A stretch of DNA of 64,000 bases. It comes from Syncephalis fuscata (lineage: Eukaryota; Zoopagomycota; Zoopagomycetes; Zoopagales; Piptocephalidaceae). The position numbers and the translations under genes are program-made. Each line of letters opens with the position of its first letter. Positions within the stretch are counted from its first letter, which is position 1. Below the pieces are notes generated by a model. The model did not search any database, was not told the origin of the DNA, and was given only the letters and a program-made list of their open reading frames with translations. Shown one piece after another: positions 22,131 through 36,773 of this stretch. Location of the stretch: NCBI GenBank assembly GCA_025786725.1, contig JAHLTZ010000001.1, positions 620,001 to 684,000 on the forward strand. Direction: 5' to 3'.

Positions 22131-24088
22131 ATGCAGCATACCATTTTTCGTTTACTTGATCAAACTGCATCACTGGCATTAACCAAAGAAGAGCGGAATA
22201 CAATTGCCAGGAAATTCTACAATATTCAAAAGCCTTCAAAAAAGTATAGTACGCCATTTAGTTAATATTTTGGCTAATTTATTTCTACTTGCTATTAAAT
22301 AGCTATGAAGAGCTTTACATGAAATCCAGTAAAGCTTTACAAGACTATGAACATGACATAGTATCGCCTGCATGCTTGCATCATGGAAAAACTTGTGTAC
22401 AAAATACAGTTCGTGGATTTTTACGAGTACTAATTGCTGGCTATGGCGTCAAGGCATTGGGAATACTTCCTGCATTAATTATGGGAGACTCAAAAAAAAG
22501 GTGAATAATCATTAAGCTAAAGCATTGTAACTTCTTAACGTGTACTGCCAATTGTTAGATGGTCGGCTTTAAACAGTCTTTTAACAAGCGATACCAAGCA
22601 ATTTGCTCTTTTTTTAGCAACAACTTCTGGATTGTACAAAGGATCTTTATGTTTTCTACGACATATTCGCTCCAGTAAGGCCGGCAATGAAAAAGAAGAG
22701 CGTCAAAATTCGTTTATTGCCGGAACTATTGCTAGTTTAGCACTACTGTTGGATCATAACAGAAATAGACGTATTAGCACGTCATTATTGTTGTTTACAC
22801 GTGGCATGCAATGTTTTTGCGCATGGCTCTTTACTTGTTGGTCCAATCGTCGTAAGGAATGGCAAAGAAAACTGGTAGACATTTGATGCTATATTACAAT
22901 TTAGTTAATATTAATATGGTGTTTACAAAAGCAGGAACAAGATAGAATATCTGCATCAGATGCTACAGCAATACGTCGATGGGCATTATTTGATAAAATA
23001 ATGCGTAAATGTGCAGGCACTGCAGTTATGGTGGTGGCCAGCATAGTGATTAATTATGGATTCTTTTCTGAACACAAGATACTGCCGGTTAGTAGACCAT
23101 TATTTGCTATTTGCTAAATCCCACTAAATATACATGATAGCAATCTTATCTCGGTTTTATGCTGACCCATAGCGGCATGCGTAGCCGTCATGGTAAAAAT
23201 GCCGTCACCATGACAAACTATATGAACGATGTTAGAAAACGAGTCACTGGCGCGGCTGGCACTGTCAATTCACGACTCCCTACAAGAATACCCGTGGGTA
23301 GTTCAACCAGTGATTTTGTCCAGCAACACATATCATCTAATGTGGCCAGATTGTATCAACCTGATAAGCAGCACGCATTTACTTTATGTGCACTTGAACA
23401 TAGCAATACGGATAGTTGTACTGTAGGCTTTCTAAACACACTGCTAAGAGAACTACCATTAAGTGCAAAGTTATACCTTCCGCTTAACGTGGTCAGTAAA
23501 TATACACATATAATATAATAGAGTGATTTTAATCGACGCTTTCTAGATTGCTGTTCTACTTTATTCTTACAAAAAGATTTGGCAAAGGTATGTACTTTAT
23601 TATAAATAGCAACAATGCTTAATTTCCGCTATTATAGTCCACTGGAAGTGTTTTATCGTATTGCTAAGGGCACTGCACGTAGTAGTCTATTTCTTTCGGC
23701 CTATGTGTGTGTAGGCACGTCAGTCCCTTGTGTTCTACGCCAACTGTGCCAACGTGAGCACATGTGGTTGTAAGTAATATAGTAGTTTCAACTATATCAC
23801 AATAGCTAATCTAAACACAATGTTACAAGCCATATGGTATCCGGAGCACTGGCTGGTCTCTGCACCTTTATTGATGCACCATCTCGTCAAATAGAGTTGG
23901 GCATGTATTGCATAACACGAGCAATTAAGACAGCATGGAACTGTGGTGTTCAATGGCACTTATGGCGCGGTATCGCGCGTGGTGAACTTTTTACTATAGT
24001 CTTGGTATGGGCGCATTTATGTCAGTTTATCAAACATCGCCTGGCAGTATTCAAAGCAGCTATCGCTCTGTCACAAAGCATCTATTAG
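22131..24088 (+). CDS. TMEM135-like peroxisomal/mitochondrial membrane protein
   Basis: A multi-exon gene starting MQHTIFRLLDQTASLAL. The exon at 22303-22501 has CLHHGKTCVQNTVRGFLRVL and AGYGVKALG, matching the N-terminal Cys-rich and membrane region of TMEM135. Later exons give FALFLATTSGLYKG, SFIAGTIASLALLLD, RISTSLLLFTRGMQ, then MVSGALAGLCTFIDAPSR and IELGMYCITRAIKTAW, the repeated Tim17-like membrane modules of the family. TMEM135 proteins act in peroxisomal and mitochondrial dynamics and lipid handling. About seven introns are visible, the last acceptor near 23829. No frameshift is needed in the exons checked, though the junctions near 23115-23160 and 23520 are approximate. Confidence 0.8.
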
Positions 24089-24353
24089 GCAATAATTAAG
24101 CCGGCTATTGTGACCATTGGTGATATATAGTAATCCAATAAAATTCTATGTTTAATTAAAGCACTTTACCATTGCTATAGCTTATATAATTAGAATCCAT
24201 TTTATTTGTTAGTAATAAAAGTCATCGGGGAACTAAAGTTTGAAGAAAAATGTGCAACTCAATAAACTTATGCTCATAGTGTGTTTTCTGCTTATAAACT
24301 TCAAACAATTAAGCAATTAAACAAACTATGCTCAATAAGAAATTAATAGTGGA

Positions 24354-26327
24354 TTAGATGTGGCTTTGACCAGCGGTGCTAGCCATTGAGGCAGCCGACA
24401 ATGTGGCCGCATCAGATGTAGATGCGTCATAACTGGGATGCCACATGTTACGATGAACATAGGCTAGCAAACCGGCATCGCCCGATTTAGCTGCAGCAAT
24501 AGCCGCTGATGATGATGCTTGACCATCGTTAACAGCCTGTCGAATGACGGCAGCCGCTACTTTAGCGCTTACATCGCGAATACGTTGGATACGTGGATAA
24601 AGATCACCTGCAGCAACTTCATCCTCGGTACGTGTCGCGGCTAAAGCAGCAGCGGCCGTGTAAATCATTTCATCGGTAACGTGTGGTGGTTGAGCAAGTA
24701 TTGCACCAAGACCCAATCCAGGGAAAATATACATATTGTTGCCTTGGCCTGGTACACGCGTATCATTGGTATTTGGATGGTGTAGGCGGGGAAAGCTGTG
24801 CCTGATGCAAATATCACGCGATTATCTGTGTTAAGCATAGCCGTTTCAAAGTCGCACTCTGCATTAGTGGCCGGATTTGATAGCGGGAATAGAATAGGCT
24901 GTTGTTTAACTCGGCCAATCGACGAATAATTTGTGGCGTAAATGCATTTGCCTGTGCACTAAGACCAATAAGTGCAGTTGGCTTCACATATTCAATTGCC
25001 TCTTCAAGAGAGCGGCATTGCTGGCCATTGTTATCGTCACGGGCAAAGTATACCTTATGGTCGACTAGATGGTCACCTCTATCTTGTGTAATTAAGCCTT
25101 TGCTATCGACTAGCCAGAAATGATGCTTTGCTTCATCTTCAGCATTTTACCGGCACGTTCAAAGTGTTCGGCTAGCTGTTTGGCCACACCAACACCAGCA
25201 CTGCCTGCACCGAAGAACAGTATACGATGCTCGCTCATTGGCTTGCCAACCTGTTCAATTGCATTGATGAATCCACTTAGGATAACGGCACCAGTACCTT
25301 GGATATCATCATTAAAGGAGAGCATTTTATCGCGATGTAATCTTAATAGTTCAAATGCACGCTCAGACGAGAAATCCTCAAACTGAATAAGCATTTGAGG
25401 GAATCGTTGGTGAATAGCGTTTAGAATCTTGCCGACAATAGGATAGTACTATTATTCAGTATAATGCATTAGCTATAGTACTGATGTACCCTTGTTCACA
25501 ATCGTTAATTACCTTTTCATCACTTGGACGCTTAGAGCGTAGTCCCAAATACAACGGATCTTCAAGATAACGTTGTGTGTTTGTGCCTAGATCAAGACAG
25601 ATAGGCAGGACACGGCGTGGATCCAGACCAGCAGCACCGACATACAACTGTAGCTTGCCTACCGGAATACCCATTCCGTTGATGCCCAAATCGCCAAGAC
25701 CAAGAATACGTGAACCATCGGTGATAACGCAGATTTGTGGATCAGCCGGTAAAGTAGCACGGTAATTATCAAGCAGTATATCAATGGCTGGTAGATCATC
25801 CGCTCGGATATAGAGGCCATCGGGCTGATTGGAAGTACCCAAGAATGGATAGATATGCGAGTACTGCAGACAAGCTGTACCGACTGTTGGTGTATAGATA
25901 ATAGGACAGATTTCCTATATTAAATGGTCAGTTAAATAAAGTCTATAAACAGTTATATTGTGTATAGAATATATACCTGTAGATTTTCTAATAGCAGCGA
26001 ATAGAACAAACGAATATTTGTATTGCGCAAATTCGATAAAAAGATATATTTATCGATGGGTTCCGAACGAAGACGTAGTTGCTGCAAGGCGCGTTGCTTT
26101 TGTATATCGATTGCTTCTACAGCGGCTGGCAAAATACCACGTAGACGGCGTGCTTGTCGCTCTTCCTGAGGTGTGGCCGTATCTAATTATTAATTATATG
26201 GCTGTGAGTATGGCTGAACAGTGTAAATACGCGCACAGCAATTAAAAAACTTACCCATATTTTGAAAGGTACTAACGGCACCAGTTTGTACCTGGCGTAT
26301 TGAAGACAAGTTTAATTCATACGACAT
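24354..26327 (-). CDS. Malic enzyme
   Basis: Oxidative decarboxylation of malate to pyruvate with NAD(P). The order is MSYELNLSSIRQVQTGAV, then RRLRGILPAAVEA, then EICPIIYTPTVGTACLQYS (malic N-domain), CVITDGSRILGLGDLGINGM, the metal-site region QFEDFSSERAFELL and FNDDIQGTGAV, the nucleotide-binding FFGAGSAGVGVA, and YIFPGLGLGAI near the C-terminus. Introns lie near 26255-26180 and 25960-25920, with another near 25490-25450. At least three one-base shifts occur: T4 at 25145-25148, around 24897-24900, and T3 at 24772-24774; each is cured by one added base. The N-terminus has no obvious mitochondrial presequence, so a cytosolic, NADPH-producing form feeding lipid synthesis is plausible. Coenzyme preference is not settled. 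Confidence 0.9.
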
Positions 26328-26408
26328 TTTAAACTTTAAACCAATTCGAATAAACTATGAAGACGAAGAGTGCAATGATAGTGGGTCAGCGAGCCAATGA
26401 AGCGAAGT

Positions 26409-26431
26409 GATAGATAGATAGATAGATAGAG
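26409..26431. repeat. GATA tetranucleotide microsatellite
   Basis: Nearly six tandem ATAG/GATA units lie directly upstream of the malic enzyme start. Confidence 0.9.
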
Positions 26432-26539
26432 TGATAGAATAAAGTTGGAGACAGAGCTGCGCACGTTTACACGTTTAACTTTTTACTCAATTGCGTATTC
26501 AGTTGCTATTTAAATTAATTAAGTCTGCGTACATCCTTT

Positions 26540-26573
26540 TCTCTCTCTCTCTGTGTGTGTGTGTGTGTGTGTG
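26540..26573. repeat. Compound TC/TG dinucleotide microsatellite
   Basis: A pyrimidine (TC)n run passes directly into a (TG)n run of about eleven units. Confidence 0.9.
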
Positions 26574-27471
26574 CGAGTACCAAGTTGGGGCAGTTCTGTG
26601 TCGTCTTTGATACTTTTCGCTCCATAAATCTTTTTTGTTTGTCCTGGCTTAGCTATCACGAGTATGACCAGTAACATGAATCGTAGTATCAGTGTCATCG
26701 TCATTATTCTTGCGCACATCATTCTATGTGATGGTGGCTATCATTGTGTTTCACTTGTGACCTGCCTGTTTCATGTCTGCGGTGTTTATTCTCCGCCTTA
26801 ATTGATTAAAATATAGGACACTCCACATATTACTCGTTTACTGGTGTACGTCAACACAATAACATCACTATGACTATTTGCAGTCCTGTCCTTTTGTTCC
26901 TCGTTTGTCATTTTTCGTTTCTTCCTTCCCTTGTATTGGGTGGTTTTACTTCAAACGAACAAAAAAGGCGTATTGAGGAGTTCTTGTTGTTTTATTCAAG
27001 TGTTAATGCGCGCGAACCATTTCATTTCATTGTAACATTTCTTTATTGTCCATTTTGGACAACACACATAGCAAAAAAGCGACATTTTCATTAAAAATAC
27101 TTGTTACGCTGTAGGAAATCACACGTTGCCTACTGATACCATCTCGGGATATATCGGATCGTGTCTAAGCATGAACTACATCTCGGATACAATTCAGTAT
27201 CAGAAATGTTGTTAATTGTCATATGAAAGCAATGTTGCTATGCGGACTACGATTCTTAATCGATGCATCTGCCATTAATGACATAAATGGATAGATAAGC
27301 AATATAGATGGCAGAATGGCGTTGTTTATTCAATCAAATATCATTGGTCATATTACAACTGAGTAGTTATCAAATTAAACAACGACTACCATGGCATTGG
27401 CTGGACAAGTCGAGTGATTACTTGCGGTACTAGTAATGGCCATTATCGGCTAATATTTGCCAGTGGCTACA

Positions 27472-28327
27472 CTAATCTTTTTTAGTATGGCTATCACGTG
27501 CAGGGACAGTTACGGTAAATTCGTCGGCGTGTAGTAGTGAAAACAATGGTAGACGGAAGAATCGGGCCAATATACCTTTGGGCTTAAGTACGCGCTGGAT
27601 CGCCCAATACCAAACCACTGGCACAATAAGACCAAGAGATGAGCCTGCCAGCACTTGTGCCACTGTATGATAGCCAAGATGCACACTATGGACAGTAGTA
27701 ATTATAGTTAGTTTTAGACACTAAATACATACATTATTTACGTGCCGTGAATAACCAACGGTAATAGCCACAGTATACAATAGACCAGCCAACAGGAATT
27801 GTGATACAGATCTTGGCCGTCTATTAAAATTCAATTACATTTGTTAATTAGTTTTATTAGTTATATTAACTCTGATATTGCTATTATATCTCATTTAATA
27901 CGCTTACCCTTTTGATAAACATAATAATGTAAATGTTGCAAAATAGAAAATAAATTGGGAATGGCTCGAAGGCATACCATAACCACCAGCTAGACAGCCT
28001 ATTACGCGTATATGTATATATATTTAATTATAGTTTATTTTAGTCTTTAGTAATCGCTATGGACTTACGATGTGGTCGGTGGTGCTGGATATACTTTTTT
28101 AGTGCAAGGTTGATGACTTCATTGCCTAGTTGGCCGATAAACGCTAGCGTTACCCAGGCACTACGGCTTGTTATAATAACAGAGGCATATGAACATAGAA
28201 GACCAATAGGTATTAGTGTAGTCATGGCCATAAATAGGCCATATGAATCATTCTTATCAAATAATACATGAGTCAGGCTGAACGGGCGCAAATGCTCGTG
28301 CGGTAATTGACCATTACAGTACGACAT
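27472..28327 (-). CDS. CAX4: Dolichyldiphosphatase (PAP2 family)
   Basis: Four exons. Exon 1 starts MSYCNGQLPHEHLRPFSLTH and ends in KKYIQHHRPH, the KX6RP motif. Exon 2 gives GGYGMPSSHSQFIFY (PSxHS motif). Exon 3 covers a membrane segment, and the junction with exon 4 gives SRVHLGYHTVAQVLAG, the third PAP2 motif with Gln in place of Asp as in eukaryotic dolichyldiphosphatases. The enzyme recycles dolichyl pyrophosphate in the ER lumen after N-glycosylation. Keeping the SRVH frame at the exon 3/4 junction needs either a GC donor or one missing base. The stop is at 27472; four or five membrane helices are visible. Confidence 0.9.
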
Positions 28328-28462
28328 TTTAACAAAGAAAGAAAGAAAAAGACCCAATCTAGGTTGTTGTAGAATCGACTTGTTTTCTATGCATATATCC
28401 CGTAGTTTACATACATATTGACACGCTTCTAAGCTGCCATTGCTTTATACATTGTCATTACT

Positions 28463-29089
28463 ATGTCATTCGAACTATTAGTTGACGATTCGTTTGAATC
28501 TGCTATAGATAAAAGGTTGGTCAGTATCTATAGCCATATGGCAGTTGAATTGATCATTGTTTATTAAACATAGTCTTATGGAATGGAAGATAATTAACGA
28601 GTCGGCGAACGCGTCATTAGGCGTACTTGAAGCAGAAAAGGATGGCAAGTAGCTGATTTGTAAAGTCTATATATATATACATATATTGATACTGACCGTG
28701 TTTAATAGTTACAGGCAGTGAATTGGCCAAAATGGAACAACTACTTGAACAGTGTGTGTATATAATAAATAGCAATAGTATGGCATTTAATAATATTAGT
28801 AGTGCATACTCTACTTGTACAGATACGACATGTTATGCAAAGTAAAGATTTATCCGAGAAGGAAATCACTTTATTTCAACAGTGGATAGATCAAGCCGAA
28901 ACAGAATATCAATTAAAAGTAAATAGAATAAAAGTAGTAGTAGTAATATGCTATATTGGAACTAACAAACAATATTAGGAAACTATAGTAAAGATAATAG
29001 CTATTGAAAAGCCTTCAACGCGACAACTATCTACACTTTGTGCATTATGGCGTGTTCAGCCATACTATTCTGATACTGTATTACAGTAA
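28463..29089 (+). CDS. Orphan five-exon small soluble protein
   Basis: Five short exons join to about 120 residues: MSFELLVDDSFESAIDK, then WKIINESANASLGVLEAEK, then a short SELAKMEQLLEQC exon, then IRHVMQSKDLSEKEITLF and QQWIDQAETEYQLK, then a final ETIVKIIAIEKPS...DTVLQ exon ending in TAA at 29087-29089. It is predicted mostly helical with no membrane segment or signal peptide. Intron 2 works in frame only with a GC donor (G|GCAAGT), which is otherwise a strong consensus. I do not recognise the family; a subunit of a coiled-coil complex is possible. It lies between divergent CAX4 and convergent PPIH genes. Confidence 0.55.
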
Positions 29090-29151
29090 AGCAAGTTTAT
29101 TTCAATAGATATAGCCACGCTATAGACTATGTAGTAATAAATACTTGTCCA

Positions 29152-29945
29152 TTACATTTCACCACACTCAGTAATGACAACAGGTAGTTTGGGCATATTA
29201 TTAGCACCAGTGGGTACATTTTCAATTTTACGTAGTGCAAGCATGCCATCACCAAGTAATCGACCGAATACAACGTGTTTACCGTCCAAGAATTCACAAG
29301 GTGCACAAGTAATAAAGAATTGACAGCCATTTGTATCTTTACCGCTATTTGCCTGTTATAGCAGTTATTAATTGTTCGTTTAATATACATTTATAAGTTA
29401 TTATGACCACTTACCATGGATAGTAGTCCAGGTCCAGTGTGTTGAACTTCAAAGTTTTCATCAGAAAATTCTCGACCATAAATACTCATACTGCCTGTGC
29501 CATTGCTCTAATAAACATGGTGACTATGTATTAGCTCAACAACGTCTACAGCAATTATTATATCAATGTTGAATTGCTTACCTTTAAAAAGTCACCGCCC
29601 TGTACCATAAAATCTTTAATAATTCTATAGAATTGTAGTATAAATATGTTATGTCTTGGATATTAACGAATATTACACTAAAACTTACCGGTGGAAAATG
29701 CACTTTTTGTAACCTTGAGGAATGCCATTAACTCTATAGAATGGTTCATCCTCATAGTTAGTATCATATAATGATTGCTATTGTTGTATCGGTAGCTCTA
29801 TAACATACCTGTACTCGCCCGTACATAACTGACGAAAGTTTTCCGCGGTTTTCGGGCATTTATCGGCAAACAATTCAAATTTAAGTCGTCCGATTGGCTG
29901 AGTGCCGATAGAGACGTCAAAAAATACAATTGGATTGGCTGCCAT
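29152..29945 (-). CDS. PPIH: Cyclophilin H-type peptidyl-prolyl isomerase
   Basis: Five exons give [19 protein letters not shown], then [67 protein letters not shown] and [19 protein letters not shown], then [11 protein letters not shown] and [11 protein letters not shown]...ITECGEM. Catalytic residues of the fold ([22 protein letters not shown]) are present. The C-terminal ITECGEM and the VFFDVSIG start are characteristic of cyclophilin H, which associates with the U4/U6 snRNP via Prp4 and assists the spliceosome. The introns are about 55-75 nt. No frameshift is seen. Confidence 0.9.
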
Positions 29946-30299
29946 ATTACTATTTAGTCGTGGCTATTAAACTAGATCTAGAAGAAAAAGAATCGCCAAT
30001 CGCTAAACAACAACGGCGTGGTGTGGTAGCAATGAGAAAGAACAAAAGTGTGGCAATAGTTCAGTCTATTTATTAGTAAATATTATAACCAATTCTCTTT
30101 AATTATACACAGCAATTGGTACTAAGACTAATCGTTATTTTACTTTTTAATAGCTTATATTTATTATATAACGAGACGTAATAACATTACTAGTGATGCG
30201 AAAGTAATCCATTGTTGTATAGACTAGTTAATGAAATTAAACCCAAAAATCGATACTGATCTTAAAGATTTATAATAACAATGATAATAGATAAAAAAC
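29946..30299. other. Intergenic between cyclophilin and Vam7-like genes
   Basis: AT-rich, 354 bases, no open frame of note. It should hold the cyclophilin promoter and the 3' UTR of the Vam7-like gene. Confidence 0.5.
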
Positions 30300-31619
30300 T
30301 TAATGGATCTTATCCAGTTGACGACCAGCCCGTCCTAACTTGCTAGCAACTCGTTCAACATCAGCGTCCAATTCATCAAGCATTTGATTCTGCATATCTA
30401 GCTCATCGCCTACAGCTAGTGCAATGTGTCGTTGTCGTTGTATAACATCCGAAAATTGTGCCACTTGATCGTCTTGACGTTGCATTAACAGTTGTTGATG
30501 TTGCAACAGCTCGTTATTGTCCAATGGCCGTGTTGCATCCGATTCAGGCAGAGTAGCTGTAGATCGACCAAATACTCGTCGCGATTGCGGTGCAGTTACA
30601 GCGCTACTTGAACTAGAGCCTGCTGTTGCACTACGTGGCATAGATGGTCTTGACGAACGATCAGATCCGTTGTAGCCATAAGCATTGCCCATACCATCTT
30701 GCTGTAATAGTTCGCGTCGGTCAGTGCCAGCTACCGAGGGACGACCTTCAACAAGACGTGTTAATGTACGTAGATCGGCCCGCATACCTTCAAGCATATC
30801 TTGCCGTCGTATTTTCTCTGCTTCAGTAATAAGACAACTACTATTACTTGTCGAACTATAGCCATGTATGCTATTGCTACCACCATAACCATCATCATCG
30901 TCGTCGTGATCATCGCTGTAATGCTGGTGTTCATTACCGTCGCTATCATCGTGATATTCATCGCCGTCGACGTCATTAGCGCCGAATCTACTACGGCCAC
31001 CATTGCGGCTGCTGTTGTCGCTACCGCGTCGAATAGTTAGCACTTTAAGACCGGCTTCCAATGCGCGTACTTGTTCGGCCAGTCCCTGAAGTCGACGTCG
31101 TGCATCTTGCGTGCATCGATGCACTTCGGCCGTGTCTTTACGCGCGGCACTTGCCTCGCGTCGATGTACAAGAGCTCTACATTCACGCAGAGCGCCTTGA
31201 ACCGCACGCAATTCCTCCATCCAACTGCTAGCAGTGAAATGGTCCTCAGTAAACGCCCGCGCGGTGGGCACGCCTAGGAATTCACGCCATTCATGCGTAC
31301 GCCGCCAACGTGGATCGGGATCATTAAGCAGAGCTTGGACATATTTTTCAAGCCCTTGACGACGCTGCTCAATGTAGGCTGGAGATGAAGCGGTTGATGT
31401 AAAGGAGAAGTAGTGTTTTGTGGGGAGCGGCACGGGAGGTGGATGTTGCGGATGAATACGCAGCAGATCCTGATGAAGCTGGCTAAATTGCGAGTAGCGT
31501 CGCCAGACACTCCAAGATCGCACGGCAGCTTGCACGTCAAGTCGATAAGCAATATGCGCCGAGGGAGAAGCTTTGTTTTCAGCAGTTGGGATGTGTACAC
31601 TTCGAATAGGGTCAGCCAT
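30300..31619 (-). CDS. VAM7: Vam7-like PX-domain Qc-SNARE
   Basis: An intact single exon of 439 residues from ATG 31619. Residues 5-120 are a PX domain (WSVWRRYSQFSQLHQDL, PPPVPLPTKHYF, RRQGLEKYVQALLNDP, WREFLGV), which binds phosphatidylinositol 3-phosphate. A linker carries an acidic Asp/His-rich low-complexity run. The last 60 residues are a Qc-SNARE helix (DELDMQNQMLDELDADVERV) with the zero-layer Gln and no membrane anchor. This is the layout of yeast Vam7, which is recruited to the vacuole by PX and HOPS and acts in homotypic vacuole fusion. The linker is longer than in yeast, where Vam7 has 316 residues. Confidence 0.88.
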   Translation of the reverse strand: MADPIRSVHIPTAENKASPSAHIAYRLDVQAAVRSWSVWRRYSQFSQLHQDLLRIHPQHPPPVPLPTKHYFSFTSTASSPAYIEQRRQGLEKYVQALLNDPDPRWRRTHEWREFLGVPTARAFTEDHFTASSWMEELRAVQGALRECRALVHRREASAARKDTAEVHRCTQDARRRLQGLAEQVRALEAGLKVLTIRRGSDNSSRNGGRSRFGANDVDGDEYHDDSDGNEHQHYSDDHDDDDDGYGGSNSIHGYSSTSNSSCLITEAEKIRRQDMLEGMRADLRTLTRLVEGRPSVAGTDRRELLQQDGMGNAYGYNGSDRSSRPSMPRSATAGSSSSSAVTAPQSRRVFGRSTATLPESDATRPLDNNELLQHQQLLMQRQDDQVAQFSDVIQRQRHIALAVGDELDMQNQMLDELDADVERVASKLGRAGRQLDKIH

Positions 31620-32576
31620 GTTAAGAAATAAAAAGAAATTGATAACACTAGACAGTCTAAACGTAGAAGGCAATATCCACCACTGAATATCAAGATAGAC
31701 GAGGCAAATAAGTGGCTTATGAACGGGTGCCTACGCAGTGGCGCAGCACCCAGTCTTTGTTAGTATAATAAATTGAGTAGAAAAAAAGATAGCAAAAAAG
31801 AGAGAGAGAGAAGCGTGCTAGTAGTTAAAGGAGTAAACGATGGCATATAAAACCGCTATTTGTTAGTATTATTAAACAATTATCATACTGGTCGGGTCTG
31901 CTAGAAACAATGTAACAAACGCTTCGTCTATCCTAGTAATATAAATACGTTAATACTATTACAAACACTGTGTAAGTGCTGTTACAAATACTGCATGAAT
32001 CAGATAAGGCATATACAACAATGTTATTAATAAAGTCCATTAACTGATTAACTGCTAAATGTATACCAATACTAATAGCCATATTAATCCTTGTCTGTGT
32101 GTAATTTAACAAGTAAAAGATCATTTCTCCACACACACACGCACACACACACACACACAATCCACAGAAAGCGAGAACTAAAGCGACACGCCGACTCCGA
32201 CTCAACGGACTCACACATCTCACGCTTCTTTACCATAACACTTCATATCACATCTCGCTTGTCTACGGACCTTCTCCTCCTTACTACTCGTCCGTTCTTT
32301 CTCGCTTTTCTCATCCATCTATTCTTATTGCTTACATAGCATTGATCACGTTCTGTTGTTGATTTGTCGTGATAGTGCTAGGATTATTCAACTAGCTTGG
32401 CCATTCGTTCATCATCCTATTTGCTGTCTATAGTACGCGTTTTGCCAAGCGCAGTAGCACTACAGTCGTGATTTAGCACATATATCGGTGACAGAAACGC
32501 TCTATACCAGTAGCTATAGTTTTATCGTTGTTTTTATTGCTATTAGTAGTAGTGTTATTATTATTATTATTAAAGT
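31620..32576. other. Divergent intergenic region (VAM7 / calcineurin A)
   Basis: Holds both promoters of divergently transcribed genes. A (CA)n microsatellite spans 32130-32159. The open frames here are by-products of the repeat and are not called. Confidence 0.5.
32130..32159. repeat. CA dinucleotide microsatellite
   Basis: An ACACAC run with a single G interruption lies about 420 bases upstream of the calcineurin A start. Confidence 0.9.
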
Positions 32577-35029
<2,453 letters not shown>

Positions 35030-36773
35030 TGTATTAAGCATGGAATATGAATTGCGGCAGTAGTCATCATATCATTTGACCAAGAAGCTGATGTAATTGA
35101 GCTTTTCCTGATTAAGGATATTGCGATTATGAGTTCACCATTTTATACCAAACAGCATCTATCTAGCTGTTTTATTGGTGTTAAAATGAATAATAAAGTG
35201 GAATAGGTAATTTGAATTAGAAGTAGTTGTGTTTTATTATGATTGTTGCTGGACATTTAAATTATTGTATATTACATACTTGATTTGATGTTACGTTACT
35301 TGTTTTTTATCAATATGGACTAGCAGTTATAGACTAGTGATATGCCATAAACTTATATTATAATCAAAGAAAGTGCATGACTATTAGCAATTAATTATAG
35401 TGTTTTAAATAAGTCAAGTTAGAATCTACAAATAGTATAGAACAATATATAGCAAGATGAATAGATAAAAAAAACTATATGAATAATAATGGTGAAACTA
35501 TGGTGTATTTTATTGAATGAGTGTAATAAATCAAATATATAACGAATACAACTACTAATAGGTAAATTATTTTTACTAGTATAATACGGTAGTTATGTGG
35601 TAGCTGATATATAATAGAATAAATATGAAATAGTAAAATGCGAATAAAGTACTTAAATTATACTGCGTATTTTTGGCAGTATTTATTAGACAATATAATA
35701 AACACAATATACCAAATTCATTTATAGCAGCTCGGTGTTGTTATTACATAAATAAGGCGTGATACAAGGATGTAGCTTTGCTGTGTAATGAATAATGCAT
35801 ATTCATACACAGTAATTTAGGTCAGACGTACTAAATTGTTTATAAATACATATCGCTTTACTTTTTATTAGTAATTAAACAATTGCTTTATGCTCTAGTA
35901 AATAATAAGATTTTTTTATTAAATTTAAATCAAAGAACTTGCCTATTCATGCAGCTGATATAACCATTTATACCACGTTGTAACACTTGTTTATCAAGGC
36001 CTTTCGTGTTTGGCATGGCTTTTATAAGCCGACACGTTGTGCAACAATGATGATAGCCAAATAAAAATATACCAAGGTAGCTAATTATCTTTAATGGATA
36101 AAATTTTACTTTTGTGTTGTGCTGTTTTATTCATAATATGCATTAAAATAAATAATAATAATAACGTATTTCTTCCATTCTTTATTTAATTATGATTAAT
36201 AAAAATAGAAGAACAGGCAATAACAGGTTTTATGCAAACTCCGACTTGGCTGTGATTACTAAAAATATGGACTGCTATAATTGCCCTTATTATTACCATG
36301 TTCTCTTCATATCGTCAAGCCACATATCAGTACTATAACACTATATAGAACATCCAAATAACCCCGGAATTACCACGATTCTAATAAATGTACCATTTTG
36401 TAAAATAAGAACCGGGTGGTGTGTTGCACTTTGCATCAGGTGGCATAGTGGCTGGGGAGCCAGAATATACATAAAAACCGGTTTATTTGAACTAACATCA
36501 AGTATTGTGCAGGTTGGAATGCATAACAATATACGTATGGGCCATCGACAATGAAGCGTCAACACTTACCTTTTTTCCGTCTTTTTACCAGTCAAGATTA
36601 TTTGTTTGAATACCCACTCGGTTACTCCCTGTTAACCCGACGTGTATCCATTGTTGAATCAGCAGTTACTTATCTTGCTGCGCTGTTTTATGCAATCAAC
36701 CGCACTTTTTAGCGACATTTATTTTTTAAACTGTGACGATATTTCTGTAATCAATCTACATGATACGACTAAT
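35030..36773. other. Long AT-rich intergenic stretch
   Basis: About 1.7 kb with no convincing coding frame on either strand. A minus-strand frame at 36341-36565 overlaps the upstream region of the next gene and has no domain. Presumably 3' UTR of calcineurin A and promoter of the receptor-like gene. Confidence 0.5.

Larger units (their letters stand above)
26328..27471. other. Intergenic with several microsatellites
   Basis: Contains a (GATA)n tract at 26409-26431 and adjoining (TC)n/(TG)n tracts at 26540-26573. A plus-strand ATG frame at 26870-27094 begins like a signal peptide (MTICSPVLLFLVCHF) but has no recognisable mature part and no supporting exon; I leave it uncalled. Confidence 0.5.

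Noticed and set aside
26519-26722. Minus-strand signal-peptide-like frame
   Set aside because: Its second half is a translated TC/TG microsatellite; chance ORF is the simpler reading.
26870-27094. Plus-strand ATG frame with a signal-like start
   Set aside because: No recognisable mature region, cysteines or homologous motif, and no partner exon.
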